DNA of 64,000 nucleotides from Roseibium sp. Sym1 (GCF_027359675.1 NZ_CP114786.1:2454501-2518500), one strand, 5' to 3'. Counted from the first letter of the stretch, positions 1 to 8,747 are shown. Numbers and translations: made by a program. The notes: generated from the sequence alone by a model not told the origin.

Positions 1-1
1 T

Positions 2-169
2 CTCGCGGCGGGCAGGTTCTGGCCGCAGGGCGACCGGAAGATCCTCGAACACGAACACCCGGACCTGCCGCCGGACCATCCGCACCTGGCCGAGGCGCAC
101 GGCAAACGCCACGCTCATGCCTTTGTCATCGACAGTCTGCATCCCTCCTGGCCGGACAGGCGCCCATGA
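2..169 (+). CDS. C-terminal tail of an unidentified protein, 5' end outside window
   Basis: An open frame runs from the window edge to a TGA at 167-169 and encodes about 55 residues rich in His, Pro and Asp. The tail reads like the hydrophilic His-rich ends seen on some alphaproteobacterial MFS permeases, but no membrane segment is visible here, so the family is a guess. Its stop overlaps the ATG of the NicO-type exporter at 166 (ATGA), which indicates translational coupling and one transcript. The His-rich tail and the metal exporter downstream would be compatible with a metal-related role. Confidence 0.45.
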   Translation, partial: LAAGRFWPQGDRKILEHEHPDLPPDHPHLAEAHGKRHAHAFVIDSLHPSWPDRRP

Positions 170-879
170 TGGACCTTCTTGTTGCCTGGCAGCGCTGGAT
201 CTACGACGGGGTGCGCGGGATGCTCCTGGAATTCAGCCAGTCCGGTGACGTCTGGCTGCTTGCGAGCATGGCTGCGACGGGGGTCCTGTTCGGCGCGATC
301 CATGCCCTGACACCGGGCCATGGCAAGACCATTCTGGCAAGCTACCTTGCCGGGTCCCGAAGCGGGTTCATGCGCGCGCTCTCCGTATCGACCCTCCTGG
401 CGGCGACCCATGTCCTGACCGCGGTCCTGATCGCCTTTTTCGCGGCCCATCTGATGGAGCGGTCTTTCGTCGGAGGAGGACGCGCGCCTGCGCTCGAGAC
501 ATTGAGCCGGGTGCTGCTGGCCGGCATCGGTGCGTGGTTGCTTTTCCGTGCCCTGAAGGCTCCTTCCCACCGCGATCATGGCGAGGGTTTCGGGGTGGCC
601 CTGACCGCGGGTCTGGTGCCCTGTCCGCTCACCCTGTTCGTTGTTGTTGCGGCGTTGTCCCGCGGTGTGCCCCTGGCCGGACTGATGTTCGCGGCTTCGA
701 TGCTTGCGGGCATCGCCCTGACGCTCGGGCTTGTCGCGGTGCTGGCCGTTGCGGGAAGGCGCGCGTTCCTGTCGGTTGCCGAGCGAAGAGGAACGGCGAT
801 TACCGGTCTCTCCCGCGGGCTCGACGCTCTGGCCGGGTTTCTCATCATCCTGTTCGCCGGTCTCGATCTGTTGCGATAG
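166..879 (+). CDS. NicO/RcnA-family nickel/cobalt-type efflux permease
   Basis: This 237-residue polytopic membrane protein has about six hydrophobic segments. It carries the NicO-family signature HALTPGHGKT at residues 46-55, the His/Gly metal motif of RcnA and related exporters. A second His-containing stretch (SHRDHGEG, about residues 133-140) sits in the central loop, followed by a VPCPLT motif in a later helix. Members move Ni(II) or Co(II) across the inner membrane, in the outward direction for RcnA-like proteins. It starts inside the stop of the preceding gene. A second NicO domain occurs at 51.4-53.4 kb, so the window has two related exporters. The metal cannot be told from sequence. 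Confidence 0.85.
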   Translation: MMDLLVAWQRWIYDGVRGMLLEFSQSGDVWLLASMAATGVLFGAIHALTPGHGKTILASYLAGSRSGFMRALSVSTLLAATHVLTAVLIAFFAAHLMERSFVGGGRAPALETLSRVLLAGIGAWLLFRALKAPSHRDHGEGFGVALTAGLVPCPLTLFVVVAALSRGVPLAGLMFAASMLAGIALTLGLVAVLAVAGRRAFLSVAERRGTAITGLSRGLDALAGFLIILFAGLDLLR

Positions 880-910
880 GAGGGGCGCAAGGCGTCAGTA
901 AACGGCGATC

Positions 911-1063
911 ATGGTCTTGAAGGACGGTGCCTGGGTAACCGGGATCGGCCCCTTCGACACCGGTGACCGGGTCACCTTCCATGTTTCGGCGACCGACAAT
1001 ACCGGCCGCAGGGTGATCACACCTGACCAGCGTTTCCTGGTTCAGGCGCTCGCGACGGATTGA
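911..1063 (+). pseudogene. Short ORF (50 aa), possible remnant or tail of a larger protein
   Basis: ATG at 911 opens a 50-residue frame containing VTFHVSATDN and ending at TGA 1061-1063. The in-frame codon at 899-901 is a stop, so it cannot extend far upstream. The peptide looks like the last strands of a beta-sandwich (Ig or fibronectin-like) domain rather than a complete protein, and no convincing ribosome binding site precedes it. I read it as the leftover 3' end of a lost gene, but a genuine small protein is not excluded. Confidence 0.3.
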
Positions 1064-1104
1064 GTGGCCCGACGGTTTCATGCTGCCGCAACCACACATC
1101 AAGA

Positions 1105-1133
1105 AAGCCCGCTCGGTTGAAACGAGCGGGCTT
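1105..1133. terminator. Bidirectional hairpin terminator
   Basis: An 11-bp perfect inverted repeat has arms AAGCCCGCTCG (1105-1115) and CGAGCGGGCTT (1123-1133) around a 7-nt loop. On the minus strand the stem is followed by TTCTTG, a weak U tract. It lies between the plus-strand material ending at 1063 and the minus-strand gfa gene ending at 1265, so it can stop transcription from both sides. Confidence 0.7.
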
Positions 1134-1264
1134 GTTGGCGTTCTGTCGTCACCCTCGACTCTTGTCCAGCCAGCTTGGCAGGCGCCGGCGGTCAGAGCGC
1201 GAAAGCCGCATGTTCCGGCCGGTGAACAGGCCATCCCGGGACGGTGCAGCCCGGCCGGAAGCCC

Positions 1265-1834
1265 TCAGGCTGCGAGGACGCCGCTCTGCTTGGCGACATG
1301 GGTCGCGATCGCGTCCATGAGGGGCGGTGAAAGCGAGTCATACGGATGGAGCCCCAGTTCCTCCAGCCGCTGCCGGATTTCGGGCATCTTGTCGGGGCTG
1401 ACGCCGCTTTCAATGACCGAGGACACGAAGGCGGCGAATTCGGGTGGGGACCAGCCCTCGTCGTCGCTGAGTTCCGTGTGAACGAAATCGAGGCCATAGA
1501 AGGGATGCCCGGTGTTCTCGATACGGCCGAACATGTGCACACCGCAGTCCTTGCAGGCGTGGCGCTGGATGGCGGCGTTCGGGTCGACCACCTGAAGCTT
1601 GTCCTCGCCGGAGGTGACCTTCACGCTGTTGCGGTCGACAACGGCGATCTGGGAAAAGATCGCGCCGGCGGGTTTCCAGCATTTCGTGCAGCCGCAAGCG
1701 TGATTGTGAGCCGTCTGGGATCCGACCTCGACGGTGACGGGATCGCTGGCGCAGTGGCATTTCAATGTTCCGCCCGTAAAGCCGGGTTTGGCCGGCGGAA
1801 AGCCATTGTCTATGGCAGGGTGCAATTTGATCAT
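1265..1834 (-). CDS. gfa: S-(hydroxymethyl)glutathione synthase (glutathione-dependent formaldehyde-activating enzyme)
   Basis: The protein is 189 residues, the usual length for Gfa. It has the zinc-binding pattern of the GFA fold: C26 and C28 near the N-terminus, C47, C49 and C52 in [13 protein letters not shown], and a later ACKDCG pair. Gfa promotes the reaction of formaldehyde with glutathione, giving the substrate of the FrmA-type dehydrogenase encoded at 17-18.1 kb. The ATG at 1834 has a good site (GTGGAGGAA). It follows lutF by 116 bp in the same direction, so it may be the last gene of that operon. The pairing with xoxF, frmA and fghA supports a role in methanol-derived formaldehyde disposal. 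Confidence 0.93.
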   Translation of the reverse strand: MIKLHPAIDNGFPPAKPGFTGGTLKCHCASDPVTVEVGSQTAHNHACGCTKCWKPAGAIFSQIAVVDRNSVKVTSGEDKLQVVDPNAAIQRHACKDCGVHMFGRIENTGHPFYGLDFVHTELSDDEGWSPPEFAAFVSSVIESGVSPDKMPEIRQRLEELGLHPYDSLSPPLMDAIATHVAKQSGVLAA

Positions 1835-1950
1835 TACGGTTCCTCCACTTTGCCGGTGGCCGTATGCCTTTGACCGGCTTTTTCAAGCATCCAGACAAAG
1901 CAGGACATAGGCAATACAGCGGAAAGTCGCGGTTTTGGGCCTCCCGCAAC

Positions 1951-2745
1951 CTATCCGCCCTTGCGGCGCATCATCATCCGCCCCGGGTCGTATCCCCAGA
2001 AGGAACCGAGCAGGCAGACGAAGAAAGTGACGGCGACCCAGGCGAGCGCGGTGAGGTTGGCCTGTTCGTAAAGGGCAAACCGGATCAGCTCGACGGCATG
2101 GGTAAACGGGTTGACGGCGCATATGTCGCGCAGCAGGGCCGAACTTTCCTGCATCTTCCACAAGGGGTAGAGCGCGGAGGAGAGGAAGAACATCGGAAAG
2201 ATGATGAAATTCATCACCCCGGCGAAATTCTCGAGCTGGCGGATCGTCGAGGAAACCAGAAGACCGAGCGCGCCGAGCATCAGACCCGAAACGATCAGTG
2301 CCGGCAGGACATAGAGATAACCGGCGGCGGGCATCTTAATCCCGAAGAGGGCCGCCAGCAGCAGAAAGACGTAGACCTGCAGCAGTGAAACCGCGGTCCC
2401 GGCCAGCAGCTTGCAGAACAGCAGCCAGCCCCGGGGCAGGGGACTGGTCAGCAACAACCGCATCGACCCCATTTCCCGGTCATAGACCAGCGACAGGGAA
2501 GACTGCATGGCGTTGAAAAGCTGGATCATGCCGCACAGTCCCGGCACGATATAGACCTCGTAGGTGATGTAGGTCTGGTACGGCGGGATGATGGAGAGGC
2601 CCAGGGCGGCGCGGAACCCGGCGGCGAACACCACCAGCCAGACCATCGGACGCACCAGGGCGGCGAAGAAGCGGCTGCGCTGATTGAGAAAGCGCCAGGC
2701 CTCGCGCATCACGATGGCCCGCATGGCGACCAGATACGGCGTCAT
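1951..2745 (-). CDS. lutF: ABC transporter permease of the PQQ-alcohol dehydrogenase/lanthanide system (PedC/LutF type)
   Basis: This 264-residue ABC-2 type permease has about six membrane segments and the signature region YDREMGSMRLLLTSPLPRGW following the second segment. It matches the family annotated as the permease of the PQQ-dependent alcohol dehydrogenase system. In Pseudomonas putida (PedA1A2BC) and Methylorubrum (LutAEF) such systems are needed for lanthanide-dependent growth. Its ATG overlaps the stop of the ATPase gene (ATGA at 2742-2745). The fold is that of exporters, so the direction of transport and the true substrate (metal, chelator complex or other) remain inference. Confidence 0.85.
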   Translation of the reverse strand: MTPYLVAMRAIVMREAWRFLNQRSRFFAALVRPMVWLVVFAAGFRAALGLSIIPPYQTYITYEVYIVPGLCGMIQLFNAMQSSLSLVYDREMGSMRLLLTSPLPRGWLLFCKLLAGTAVSLLQVYVFLLLAALFGIKMPAAGYLYVLPALIVSGLMLGALGLLVSSTIRQLENFAGVMNFIIFPMFFLSSALYPLWKMQESSALLRDICAVNPFTHAVELIRFALYEQANLTALAWVAVTFFVCLLGSFWGYDPGRMMMRRKGG

Positions 2746-3473
2746 CCGATGACCTCTTGCTGTCCGGGAGCGCCGCTGGTGAGCGTGGTGAAGGCGTCGG
2801 CCAGCGTTCCGTCCCGGGCCAGCTCCCCGGCGGTTTCATGGGCCAGCACCTTGCCCCTGTGCAGGATGACGACATCGTCGGCCGGGCGGATTTCGTCGAC
2901 GAGATGGGTTGCCCAGAAGACCAGGAGCCCGCTGTCGGCCAGGTCATGGGCATGGCTGGTGATTGCCGTGCGGCTCGCGGTGTCGAGACCGACGGTCGGC
3001 TCGTCGAGGAGAAGGATGTCCGGTTCGTGGATCAGCGCCCGGGCTATTTCCATCCGGCGCCGGTGCCCGCCATTCAAATCGCGAACCTTTTCACGCGCGC
3101 GCTCGCGCATGTCGAGCCGGTCCAGGACCGCGTCGATCCGCCGTTTCACGGGAGCTCCGGACAGGCCCTGCAGCGCCGCGAAATAGGACAGGTTCCACGA
3201 AACGGACATGTCGAGGTCCAGTGTCGGCTGCTGGAAGACGACGCCGAGCCGGGCGAGCGCCTTGCGTGGTTCGCGGGCAAGGTCGTACCCGGCGATCCGG
3301 ATGCTGCCCTCGGTGCAGACCAGGAGACGGGTCAGCAGGCTGAACAATGTCGATTTGCCCGCTCCATTCGGGCCGAGCAGCGCGCAAAAGCGCCCCGCAT
3401 CCAGCTGGATGCTCACCTTGTCGAGGGCCTTTTTCGCACCGTAGCTGTAGCTGACATCGCGCACCGAGAACAT
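2742..3473 (-). CDS. lutE: ABC transporter ATP-binding protein (PedB/LutE type)
   Basis: The 243-residue ATPase has Walker A GPNGAGKST at about 34-42, a Q-loop (VVFQQPTLD), Walker B DILLLDEPTVGLD and an H-loop (WATHLVDE). The signature is LNGGHRRR rather than the usual LSGGQ, a deviation typical of this PQQ-associated subfamily. I chose ATG 3473 because MFSVRDVSYSYG is the normal N-terminus; a longer frame exists upstream but runs into the neighbouring gene. It pairs with the permease immediately downstream and with the substrate-binding protein at 7524-8747. Confidence 0.88.
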   Translation of the reverse strand: MFSVRDVSYSYGAKKALDKVSIQLDAGRFCALLGPNGAGKSTLFSLLTRLLVCTEGSIRIAGYDLAREPRKALARLGVVFQQPTLDLDMSVSWNLSYFAALQGLSGAPVKRRIDAVLDRLDMRERAREKVRDLNGGHRRRMEIARALIHEPDILLLDEPTVGLDTASRTAITSHAHDLADSGLLVFWATHLVDEIRPADDVVILHRGKVLAHETAGELARDGTLADAFTTLTSGAPGQQEVIG

Positions 3474-3510
3474 GTCCGCAGCAGCGCGTGTCGGGTTTTC
3501 GACCACCGTC

Positions 3511-3942
3511 TTATTCAATGATGATATCCACGCGCTGGCTTTCGCCGGTGCTTCCGGGCTGACGCAGGAAATAGCGTCCCGGCTTGATTGCCAGAAATTC
3601 GATCTCCATCGTTCCGGCGTCGTCGAACTCGACGCTTTCCAGGCCGAAGGGGCGGATCTCAAGTCCGTTCACCACCACTTCGTTGACCCAGATTGCCCGG
3701 AAGAAACCGGAACCTTCAAGGGCGAGTTCGGCGCTGCCGTCGGATACGATCTCGATCTCGTAGACCGTTCCCGACTTGAGCAAAAGCGGGCCCTCCGCGA
3801 TCGGTTTGCCGGAGGACAGCGTGAGTTCCGGCAGTTCTTCCCTGTTGGATTTGGAGAGAATACCCGCAAAACCCAACTCGTGAGCGGCGGCGGGACCTGC
3901 AAGGATTGCAGCGGCCAGTGTACAGATGAGTGTTTTCTTCAT
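3511..3942 (-). CDS. Small secreted protein with cupredoxin-like beta fold, function unknown
   Basis: The 143-residue protein has a signal peptide (MKKTLICTLAAAILAGPAAA) and a mature part starting HELGF. The region FDDAGTMEIEFLAIKPGRYF resembles the C-terminal strands of cupredoxins. The usual copper Cys and Met ligands are absent: the mature chain has no Cys and essentially one His. It overlaps the upstream ATPase gene by 4 bp (ATGA at 3939-3942) and precedes lutE by 37 bp. It therefore sits between two ABC ATPases and is surely co-expressed with both transporters. A periplasmic accessory or small-ligand carrier is plausible. I do not recognise a named family. Confidence 0.75.
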   Translation of the reverse strand: MKKTLICTLAAAILAGPAAAHELGFAGILSKSNREELPELTLSSGKPIAEGPLLLKSGTVYEIEIVSDGSAELALEGSGFFRAIWVNEVVVNGLEIRPFGLESVEFDDAGTMEIEFLAIKPGRYFLRQPGSTGESQRVDIIIE

Positions 3943-4589
3943 TTAACTTCCTCCCGTTGAAACAGCGGCCGCACCACGTTGAGTGGCGTGTCCGTGTCGG
4001 AAACAATGGTTGCGGGGCTACCCGCGAACTCCAGAACGCGGTCGGCCAGCTGTCGCGCCTCGTCCCGTTCATGGGTAACGAACAGGGTTGCCGGTCGCAC
4101 ATCCTTCAGTAGATCCCGGGTCAGGGCAATCATCTGCGCCGCGGTTTTCTCGTCAAGCGAGGCGAACGGTTCGTCGAGGATGAGCAGCTCCGGCCGGCCC
4201 GCGAAGGCCCTGGCCAGGGCGAGGCGCCGCTGCTGGCCGAGGGAGAGCTGCCCGGGATACATCTCGGCCTTCTCGATCAATCCGACCCTGGCCAGGCTCT
4301 CCAGGGCCTGCTGGCGCGACAGGGCGGGATGCACGAGCAACAGGTTGTCGAGGGCATTGCGCCAGGGCAGGAGCGTCGGTTCCTGAAAGACAAAGGCCAG
4401 GGAGGCGGGACGCTCTATGGCGCCGGAGTAATCCGGGTCGATGCCGGCAACCAGGCGCAGCAGCGTCGATTTGCCGATGCCGGACCGGCCGAGAATGGCA
4501 AGGGTTTCTCCAGGCGCGAGGGTGAATTTCACATCCTTCAGGACTTGCGTCTTGCCGAAAGCCTTGGACTTGACGTCGACCCGGATCAT
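3939..4589 (-). CDS. ABC importer ATP-binding protein, NitT/TauT type
   Basis: The 216-residue ATPase has Walker A GRSGIGKST, Q-loop FVFQEPTLLPW, signature LSLGQQRRLALAR, Walker B LLILDEPFASLD and H-loop VTHERDEA. FQEPTLLPW is characteristic of the SsuB/TauB/NrtD group that serves sulfonate, taurine, nitrate and pyrimidine-type importers. ATG 4589 overlaps the permease stop (ATGA, 4586-4589). The 216 residues are short for the group (usually 240-270), the C-terminus being trimmed. It forms a complete importer with the next two genes. Confidence 0.88.
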   Translation of the reverse strand: MIRVDVKSKAFGKTQVLKDVKFTLAPGETLAILGRSGIGKSTLLRLVAGIDPDYSGAIERPASLAFVFQEPTLLPWRNALDNLLLVHPALSRQQALESLARVGLIEKAEMYPGQLSLGQQRRLALARAFAGRPELLILDEPFASLDEKTAAQMIALTRDLLKDVRPATLFVTHERDEARQLADRVLEFAGSPATIVSDTDTPLNVVRPLFQREEVK

Positions 4590-5332
4590 GCGTGCCTCCA
4601 GGCGGTGACGCGCCGCTCGGCCGGCTGTAGCAGCAGCCACTCCACCAGCAGCATGAAGCCGATGAAACTGAGCGAGTAGACCAGCACCATCGTGACGTCG
4701 AACAGCTGGAAATAGAGGTGGATCTGGAAGCCTATGCCGTTTGACCGGCCGAGGAATTCCACCACGAGCACGATCTTCCAGATGACGGCAATCCCCGACC
4801 GCGCGGCCCCGGTGATGAAGGGTGCCAGCTGTGGCAGGATCACGTGCCGCAGATAGACGGATCGCCGCATGCGGTAGACCTGTGCCATGGCCTTCAGTTC
4901 GGGATTGAGCGCCCTGGCGCCTTCGCGGATGATCGTCGTCACATTCGGGATCTTGTTCAGCGTGACCGCGACGATTGCGGCGGTCTCGTTGAGTCCGATC
5001 CAGAGGTAGCACAGCACGATCAGAACGAGGGCGGGCAGGTTGAGAAACACCACCAGCCACGGGTCCAGCCAGCGGTCGATGGCAGGCCTGGTTCCCATGA
5101 CAAGCCCGAGCACCAGGCCGATGCCCATCGCCAGGACGAACGCCGCTATGACCCTCAGAACCGTGATGCCCAGGCTGGAAAGCAGGTCTCCCGACGCCAG
5201 TTCGGACAGGAACGGCTCCACGAGACCTTGCGGCGGCGGCAGAACGCTCGGGTCGCCGGCCAACCTTGCCAGAAGCATCCAGGCCAGCAGAAAGGCGGCC
5301 AGCGAAAGCCCGCGGATGAGCGTGTTTGACAA
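4586..5332 (-). CDS. ABC importer permease, NitT/TauT (SsuC-like) type
   Basis: The 248-residue binding-protein-dependent permease has about six helices and an EAA-like loop around EGARALNPELKAMAQVYRMR, then ILPQLAPFITGAARSGIAVIW. The reading frame begins at a TTG (5332), six bases after the stop of the binding protein; an ATG occurs only after the first membrane segment has begun, so TTG is more likely. The permease would form a homodimer with the neighbouring ATPase. The substrate is unknown. Confidence 0.88.
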   Translation of the reverse strand: MSNTLIRGLSLAAFLLAWMLLARLAGDPSVLPPPQGLVEPFLSELASGDLLSSLGITVLRVIAAFVLAMGIGLVLGLVMGTRPAIDRWLDPWLVVFLNLPALVLIVLCYLWIGLNETAAIVAVTLNKIPNVTTIIREGARALNPELKAMAQVYRMRRSVYLRHVILPQLAPFITGAARSGIAVIWKIVLVVEFLGRSNGIGFQIHLYFQLFDVTMVLVYSLSFIGFMLLVEWLLLQPAERRVTAWRHA

Positions 5333-5338
5333 CGCCGT

Positions 5339-6397
5339 CTACTCGACGTTCGCAAACAGGCCGGTGGGCAGTTCGGTCGCCTCGCCGACAAGCTTGCTGC
5401 CGCCGAGGCGGACCATCAGGGAATAGAACGTTGCCGCGTCATCCACGGCCACATTGCCGGGTGCGGGAATGCCGGCGCGGAAGTCCTGCCGCAGCGTTTC
5501 GAACTGCGCCTCGGACTTGACATTCATCTGGTCGCGCAGGGGTTCCCACGCACTGTCGTCTTCGGCAAGCAGCTCCTTGGCGTTGCGCGAGGCCTGGTAG
5601 AGCGCGTGCGCCATCTGCGGGTTTTCCGCCAGGTAGCTTTCCTTGAGGACATAGCCGAGCAGCGGGATGTCCGGGTTCAGGCCGAGCGCCGTGGACGCGG
5701 TCGACACGGAGATCAGTTCTCGCATGCCGGCGGCCTTCATCTTGGCCAAAAAGTGCCAGAAATTGATGGCCGCATCGGTTTCCCCGTTCAGCGCCGTCTT
5801 GAAGACAAGCGGGGGGGCGCCGAAGACCTGCTCCGTTTCGTCCGCGAGGTCGAAACCGTATTCCTTCTCGCCATAGGCGCGCAGGATCAGCCAGCTCTTG
5901 TCCACAGGGCCGCCCGCGATGCCGATTTTCTTGCCCTTCAGGTCCTGCAGCGTCTGGGCCGGGCTGTCCTTGGGGACCACGACACCGCCGACAGCCTTGG
6001 AATAGGGAATGAACACGTAGTCCTTGCCGGCGGCCCGCTGACGAGCAACCCAGATCCAGTCCGCGACGGCCATGTCGACCTCGCCGCCCTCGAGCGCGAC
6101 CCGCGTGGCACCGTTGTCGGCATAGGGCTGCACCTGGAGTTCGAACCCGTTGGCCTTGTCGAACCCGTTGCGGGTGATGGTGTCGAGTTCCCAGTTGACC
6201 GTGCCGATTTTCAGGACAGCCGCCCTGAGAGTCGGCATGTCCGCTGCCTGGGCCGTTCCCGTGACCGTCAGGCCACCCAGAAGCGTGCCGGCGGCACCCA
6301 GGGCCACTGCGGCAAGGCCCCCGAGAAGAGACCTGCGTGCGTGGAAACGCGCTTTTGCGGACGTGGCGTCCGCCTCGGATACACTGAGGTACTTCAT
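5339..6397 (-). CDS. NitT/TauT-type substrate-binding protein with twin-arginine-like leader
   Basis: The 352-residue periplasmic protein has a long N-terminal leader (about 50 residues) containing ARRSLLGG before a hydrophobic stretch and TAQA cleavage region, which suggests Tat or a long Sec signal. The mature part has the two-lobe binding fold (LRAAVLKIGTVNWELDTI, GGEVDMAVADW, LKGKKIGIAGGPVDKSW). This group binds small organic anions or metabolites such as sulfonates or pyrimidine precursors. ATG 6397 has a strong site (AAGGGAGGAAATC). Its place between a beta-propeller gene and the importer genes ties it to the quinoprotein island. Confidence 0.85.
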   Translation of the reverse strand: MKYLSVSEADATSAKARFHARRSLLGGLAAVALGAAGTLLGGLTVTGTAQAADMPTLRAAVLKIGTVNWELDTITRNGFDKANGFELQVQPYADNGATRVALEGGEVDMAVADWIWVARQRAAGKDYVFIPYSKAVGGVVVPKDSPAQTLQDLKGKKIGIAGGPVDKSWLILRAYGEKEYGFDLADETEQVFGAPPLVFKTALNGETDAAINFWHFLAKMKAAGMRELISVSTASTALGLNPDIPLLGYVLKESYLAENPQMAHALYQASRNAKELLAEDDSAWEPLRDQMNVKSEAQFETLRQDFRAGIPAPGNVAVDDAATFYSLMVRLGGSKLVGEATELPTGLFANVE

Positions 6398-6497
6398 GAT
6401 TTCCTCCCTTGCGGTGAGACCTTCCGGCTTGGTGCCGGATATTGTTGTGTCTCGGTAGGCTTGACTGTGTCCGGTCCTGTTCCTGCCCGTGCGGGCC

Positions 6498-7514
6498 TCA
6501 GTCCGGGGTGACGACCACCCCCCATGGCTGCTGGCCGACCTGGACCGACTTGATGGCCTCCTGGGCATCCACATCGATTACGGTCACGTCATTGGAATTG
6601 CCGTTGGTGGTGAGCAGGTATTTTTCGTCCGGTGTGAATTCCAGCTGCCAGACCCGCTGACCGACCAGGATGTAGCGGACCACCTCCCGGCTTTCGACAT
6701 CGATGACGGCGACGCGGTTGGCCGGTCCCAGGGCAACAAAGAGCCACTTGTTGTCCGAAGTGATCCGCATGCCGACCGGCTGAAGCCATTCCGGCAGCAC
6801 ACCCGGCACCTCGAAACCGATCTTTGTTTCCAGTTCCGGCCCGGTTTCCCCGAGCATGTCAATCACGGAGACCGTGCCGCCGATTTCCGAGCTGACGAAA
6901 AGGATGCTGCCGTCCCCGGTAAAGCGGGCGTATCGCGGACGCTGGTCGACCAGCACGTTGTGCTTGATCTTGTAGTCTTCCGTGGCGATGAAATGCGCCA
7001 TGTTCGTGGTTTCGGACGTGTTGACGATGAAGCGCATGTCAGGGCTCACCGCCATGCCTTCGGGTTCCACGCCGACCGGGATCTCGGCGACCACGGTTTT
7101 CTTGACCGTGTCGACCACGGTGACGAGGTTGTCGTCCTCGTTGGAGACGTAGAGCTTGCTGCCGTCCGGGTTCAGGACGAAGAGCTCCGGATCCGGGCCC
7201 GAGGGCAGCGACCAGAGAAACTCGTATGTCTGCGCATCGATAACCTGAATGGTGTCGTCGTCGGACGCGCAAACGTAGAGGTGCTGTCCGTCCGGGCTGA
7301 GCCCGATGCCCCGCGGCCTGTTGCCGACGGCAAACTCGTTGGTCGCCTCCCAGGTCTCGGTGTCGATCACGGTGACGGTGTTGCCTTTTTCGTTGCTGAC
7401 GAATGCCTGGTTTGCCAGGGCGGTTCCTGAAAGCGGGAGCACCGAGGCGGCCAGACCAAGGAAACCGGTCAGGAGACCTGGAATGCGCAACGCCGTTGTG
7501 AAGGGCCGTGTCAT
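6498..7514 (-). CDS. Secreted YVTN-type beta-propeller protein of the PQQ-dependent catabolism cluster
   Basis: The 338-residue protein has a signal peptide (to about ALANQAF) followed by about seven repeats of the form G-Y/F-V-SNE-GNTVTVIDT, e.g. YVSNEDDNLVTVVDT and VFVALGPANRVAVIDVES. This matches the family of PQQ-dependent catabolism-associated beta-propeller proteins. It is periplasmic by its leader. It follows lutA by 9 bp and precedes the NitT-type binding protein, all on one strand. A metal, cofactor or protein-docking role is possible; no enzymatic residues are evident. Confidence 0.87.
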   Translation of the reverse strand: MTRPFTTALRIPGLLTGFLGLAASVLPLSGTALANQAFVSNEKGNTVTVIDTETWEATNEFAVGNRPRGIGLSPDGQHLYVCASDDDTIQVIDAQTYEFLWSLPSGPDPELFVLNPDGSKLYVSNEDDNLVTVVDTVKKTVVAEIPVGVEPEGMAVSPDMRFIVNTSETTNMAHFIATEDYKIKHNVLVDQRPRYARFTGDGSILFVSSEIGGTVSVIDMLGETGPELETKIGFEVPGVLPEWLQPVGMRITSDNKWLFVALGPANRVAVIDVESREVVRYILVGQRVWQLEFTPDEKYLLTTNGNSNDVTVIDVDAQEAIKSVQVGQQPWGVVVTPD

Positions 7515-7523
7515 GGAATGCTC

Positions 7524-8747
7524 CTAGTTGTCGAAAGCAGTGCAGGCGGATTCAGGCTCATCGAGCCCCATCGTGTCGAGCGGTGACCGCTGGTGGAGAA
7601 AGCCTTCCTGTGGCGACACGCTGACCGTGATCTTGCTGTCCGTCAGAAGAACCGGTTGCCGCAACTGGCCGTTCCACGGCCGGAAAGTGACTTTCTGCCC
7701 CTTGAAGGCGGCCAGTTCGAATTCATCGCTCAGAACATACTCCTTGAGCGACTGCGGCTCCGCACTCGATGTGCGTGTGACCGCCTCGCCAATGACGCGG
7801 GACGCAAGCCAGGCGTTGTAGTCCTCCGGGTGAATATAGCGGCCCGTCAGCTTCTCGAACCGGCGCTGGAACTGGGTTGCGCCCCAGGCCTCGGAGGTCG
7901 GGTCGAAATTGACCGGACGCAGTCCCGCGGAGCCCGCGACCGGGCGGGGCTCCCAGGAATGGAACGGCAGGTAAAGGGCAAAAACATCGCTTTCGTCAGC
8001 CGCCACGATGACATCGTGCTCCGCCGCGTCCTGGGTGAAGACCGGGATCTGGCGCTGAACCAGCACCATGCCGCTGTCGGTGCGCCGCGACCCGCCGGTG
8101 TCTTCGAAGACCCGTTCCTCTACGATCTTCGCACCGAACTTGGCCGCCGACCTCCGATAGGCTTCGCCGAGCTTCTGGTCGTCGGGATTGGACCCTTCGA
8201 TCAGGAACCAGCGGTTCCATTTCTTCCAGACGAGGAACTGCGCGACGGCATCGGCGAGCATCGCCCGGCTCGGGGCGACATGGATGAGGTTTGACCGGCA
8301 TTCGCTGTCGCGCAGCACATCATCCGGCGCGCTCGCGTTGAAGACCAGCGCCTCTTCTCCGGCGGCATCGGCGACGCGCAGGATGTCTTCACCATTCCCC
8401 AGAACCACGAGCAGCCTGTTGCCCTTGCCGATGAGTTCGCGCGCGGCCGCCACCGCGTCATCGGGTGTTACCGCCAGGGTCTCGAGGGAATAGTCGTTGC
8501 CGAGAAAGGATCCGGTCGTCTGGTTGTCCTCGTTGCCAAGCTGGCCGCCGGCGAAGCCGAGGTCGTCCGGCGTCCGATCATAGCGGGACACCGGCGCGAG
8601 CACCGGATAGTCGATCCTGAGAATGCCGACCTTGACCTCAACGGCACCGGCCGGGGAAAACATGCCGGCCACGGCCATGCAACCCGAGAGACAGACCGCG
8701 AACAGTGTGCAGGACCCGCCGATCCTTGACAGAAGGCGTAGCGACAT
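7524..8747 (-). CDS. lutA: ABC substrate-binding protein of the PQQ-alcohol dehydrogenase/lanthanide system (PedA/LutA type)
   Basis: The 407-residue protein has a hydrophobic leader with a possible lipobox-like LSGC near residue 23 and a mature domain starting VEVKVGILRIDYPVLAP. It has the branched-chain-amino-acid-binding-like periplasmic fold (type I), with Asp/Glu-rich stretches such as GGQLGNEDNQTTG and EDTGG. It matches the substrate-binding family of the PQQ-dependent alcohol dehydrogenase ABC system. In characterised relatives this component is required for growth with lanthanides. First gene of a nine-gene minus-strand run, divergent from the operon at 8863. Confidence 0.86.
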   Translation of the reverse strand: MSLRLLSRIGGSCTLFAVCLSGCMAVAGMFSPAGAVEVKVGILRIDYPVLAPVSRYDRTPDDLGFAGGQLGNEDNQTTGSFLGNDYSLETLAVTPDDAVAAARELIGKGNRLLVVLGNGEDILRVADAAGEEALVFNASAPDDVLRDSECRSNLIHVAPSRAMLADAVAQFLVWKKWNRWFLIEGSNPDDQKLGEAYRRSAAKFGAKIVEERVFEDTGGSRRTDSGMVLVQRQIPVFTQDAAEHDVIVAADESDVFALYLPFHSWEPRPVAGSAGLRPVNFDPTSEAWGATQFQRRFEKLTGRYIHPEDYNAWLASRVIGEAVTRTSSAEPQSLKEYVLSDEFELAAFKGQKVTFRPWNGQLRQPVLLTDSKITVSVSPQEGFLHQRSPLDTMGLDEPESACTAFDN

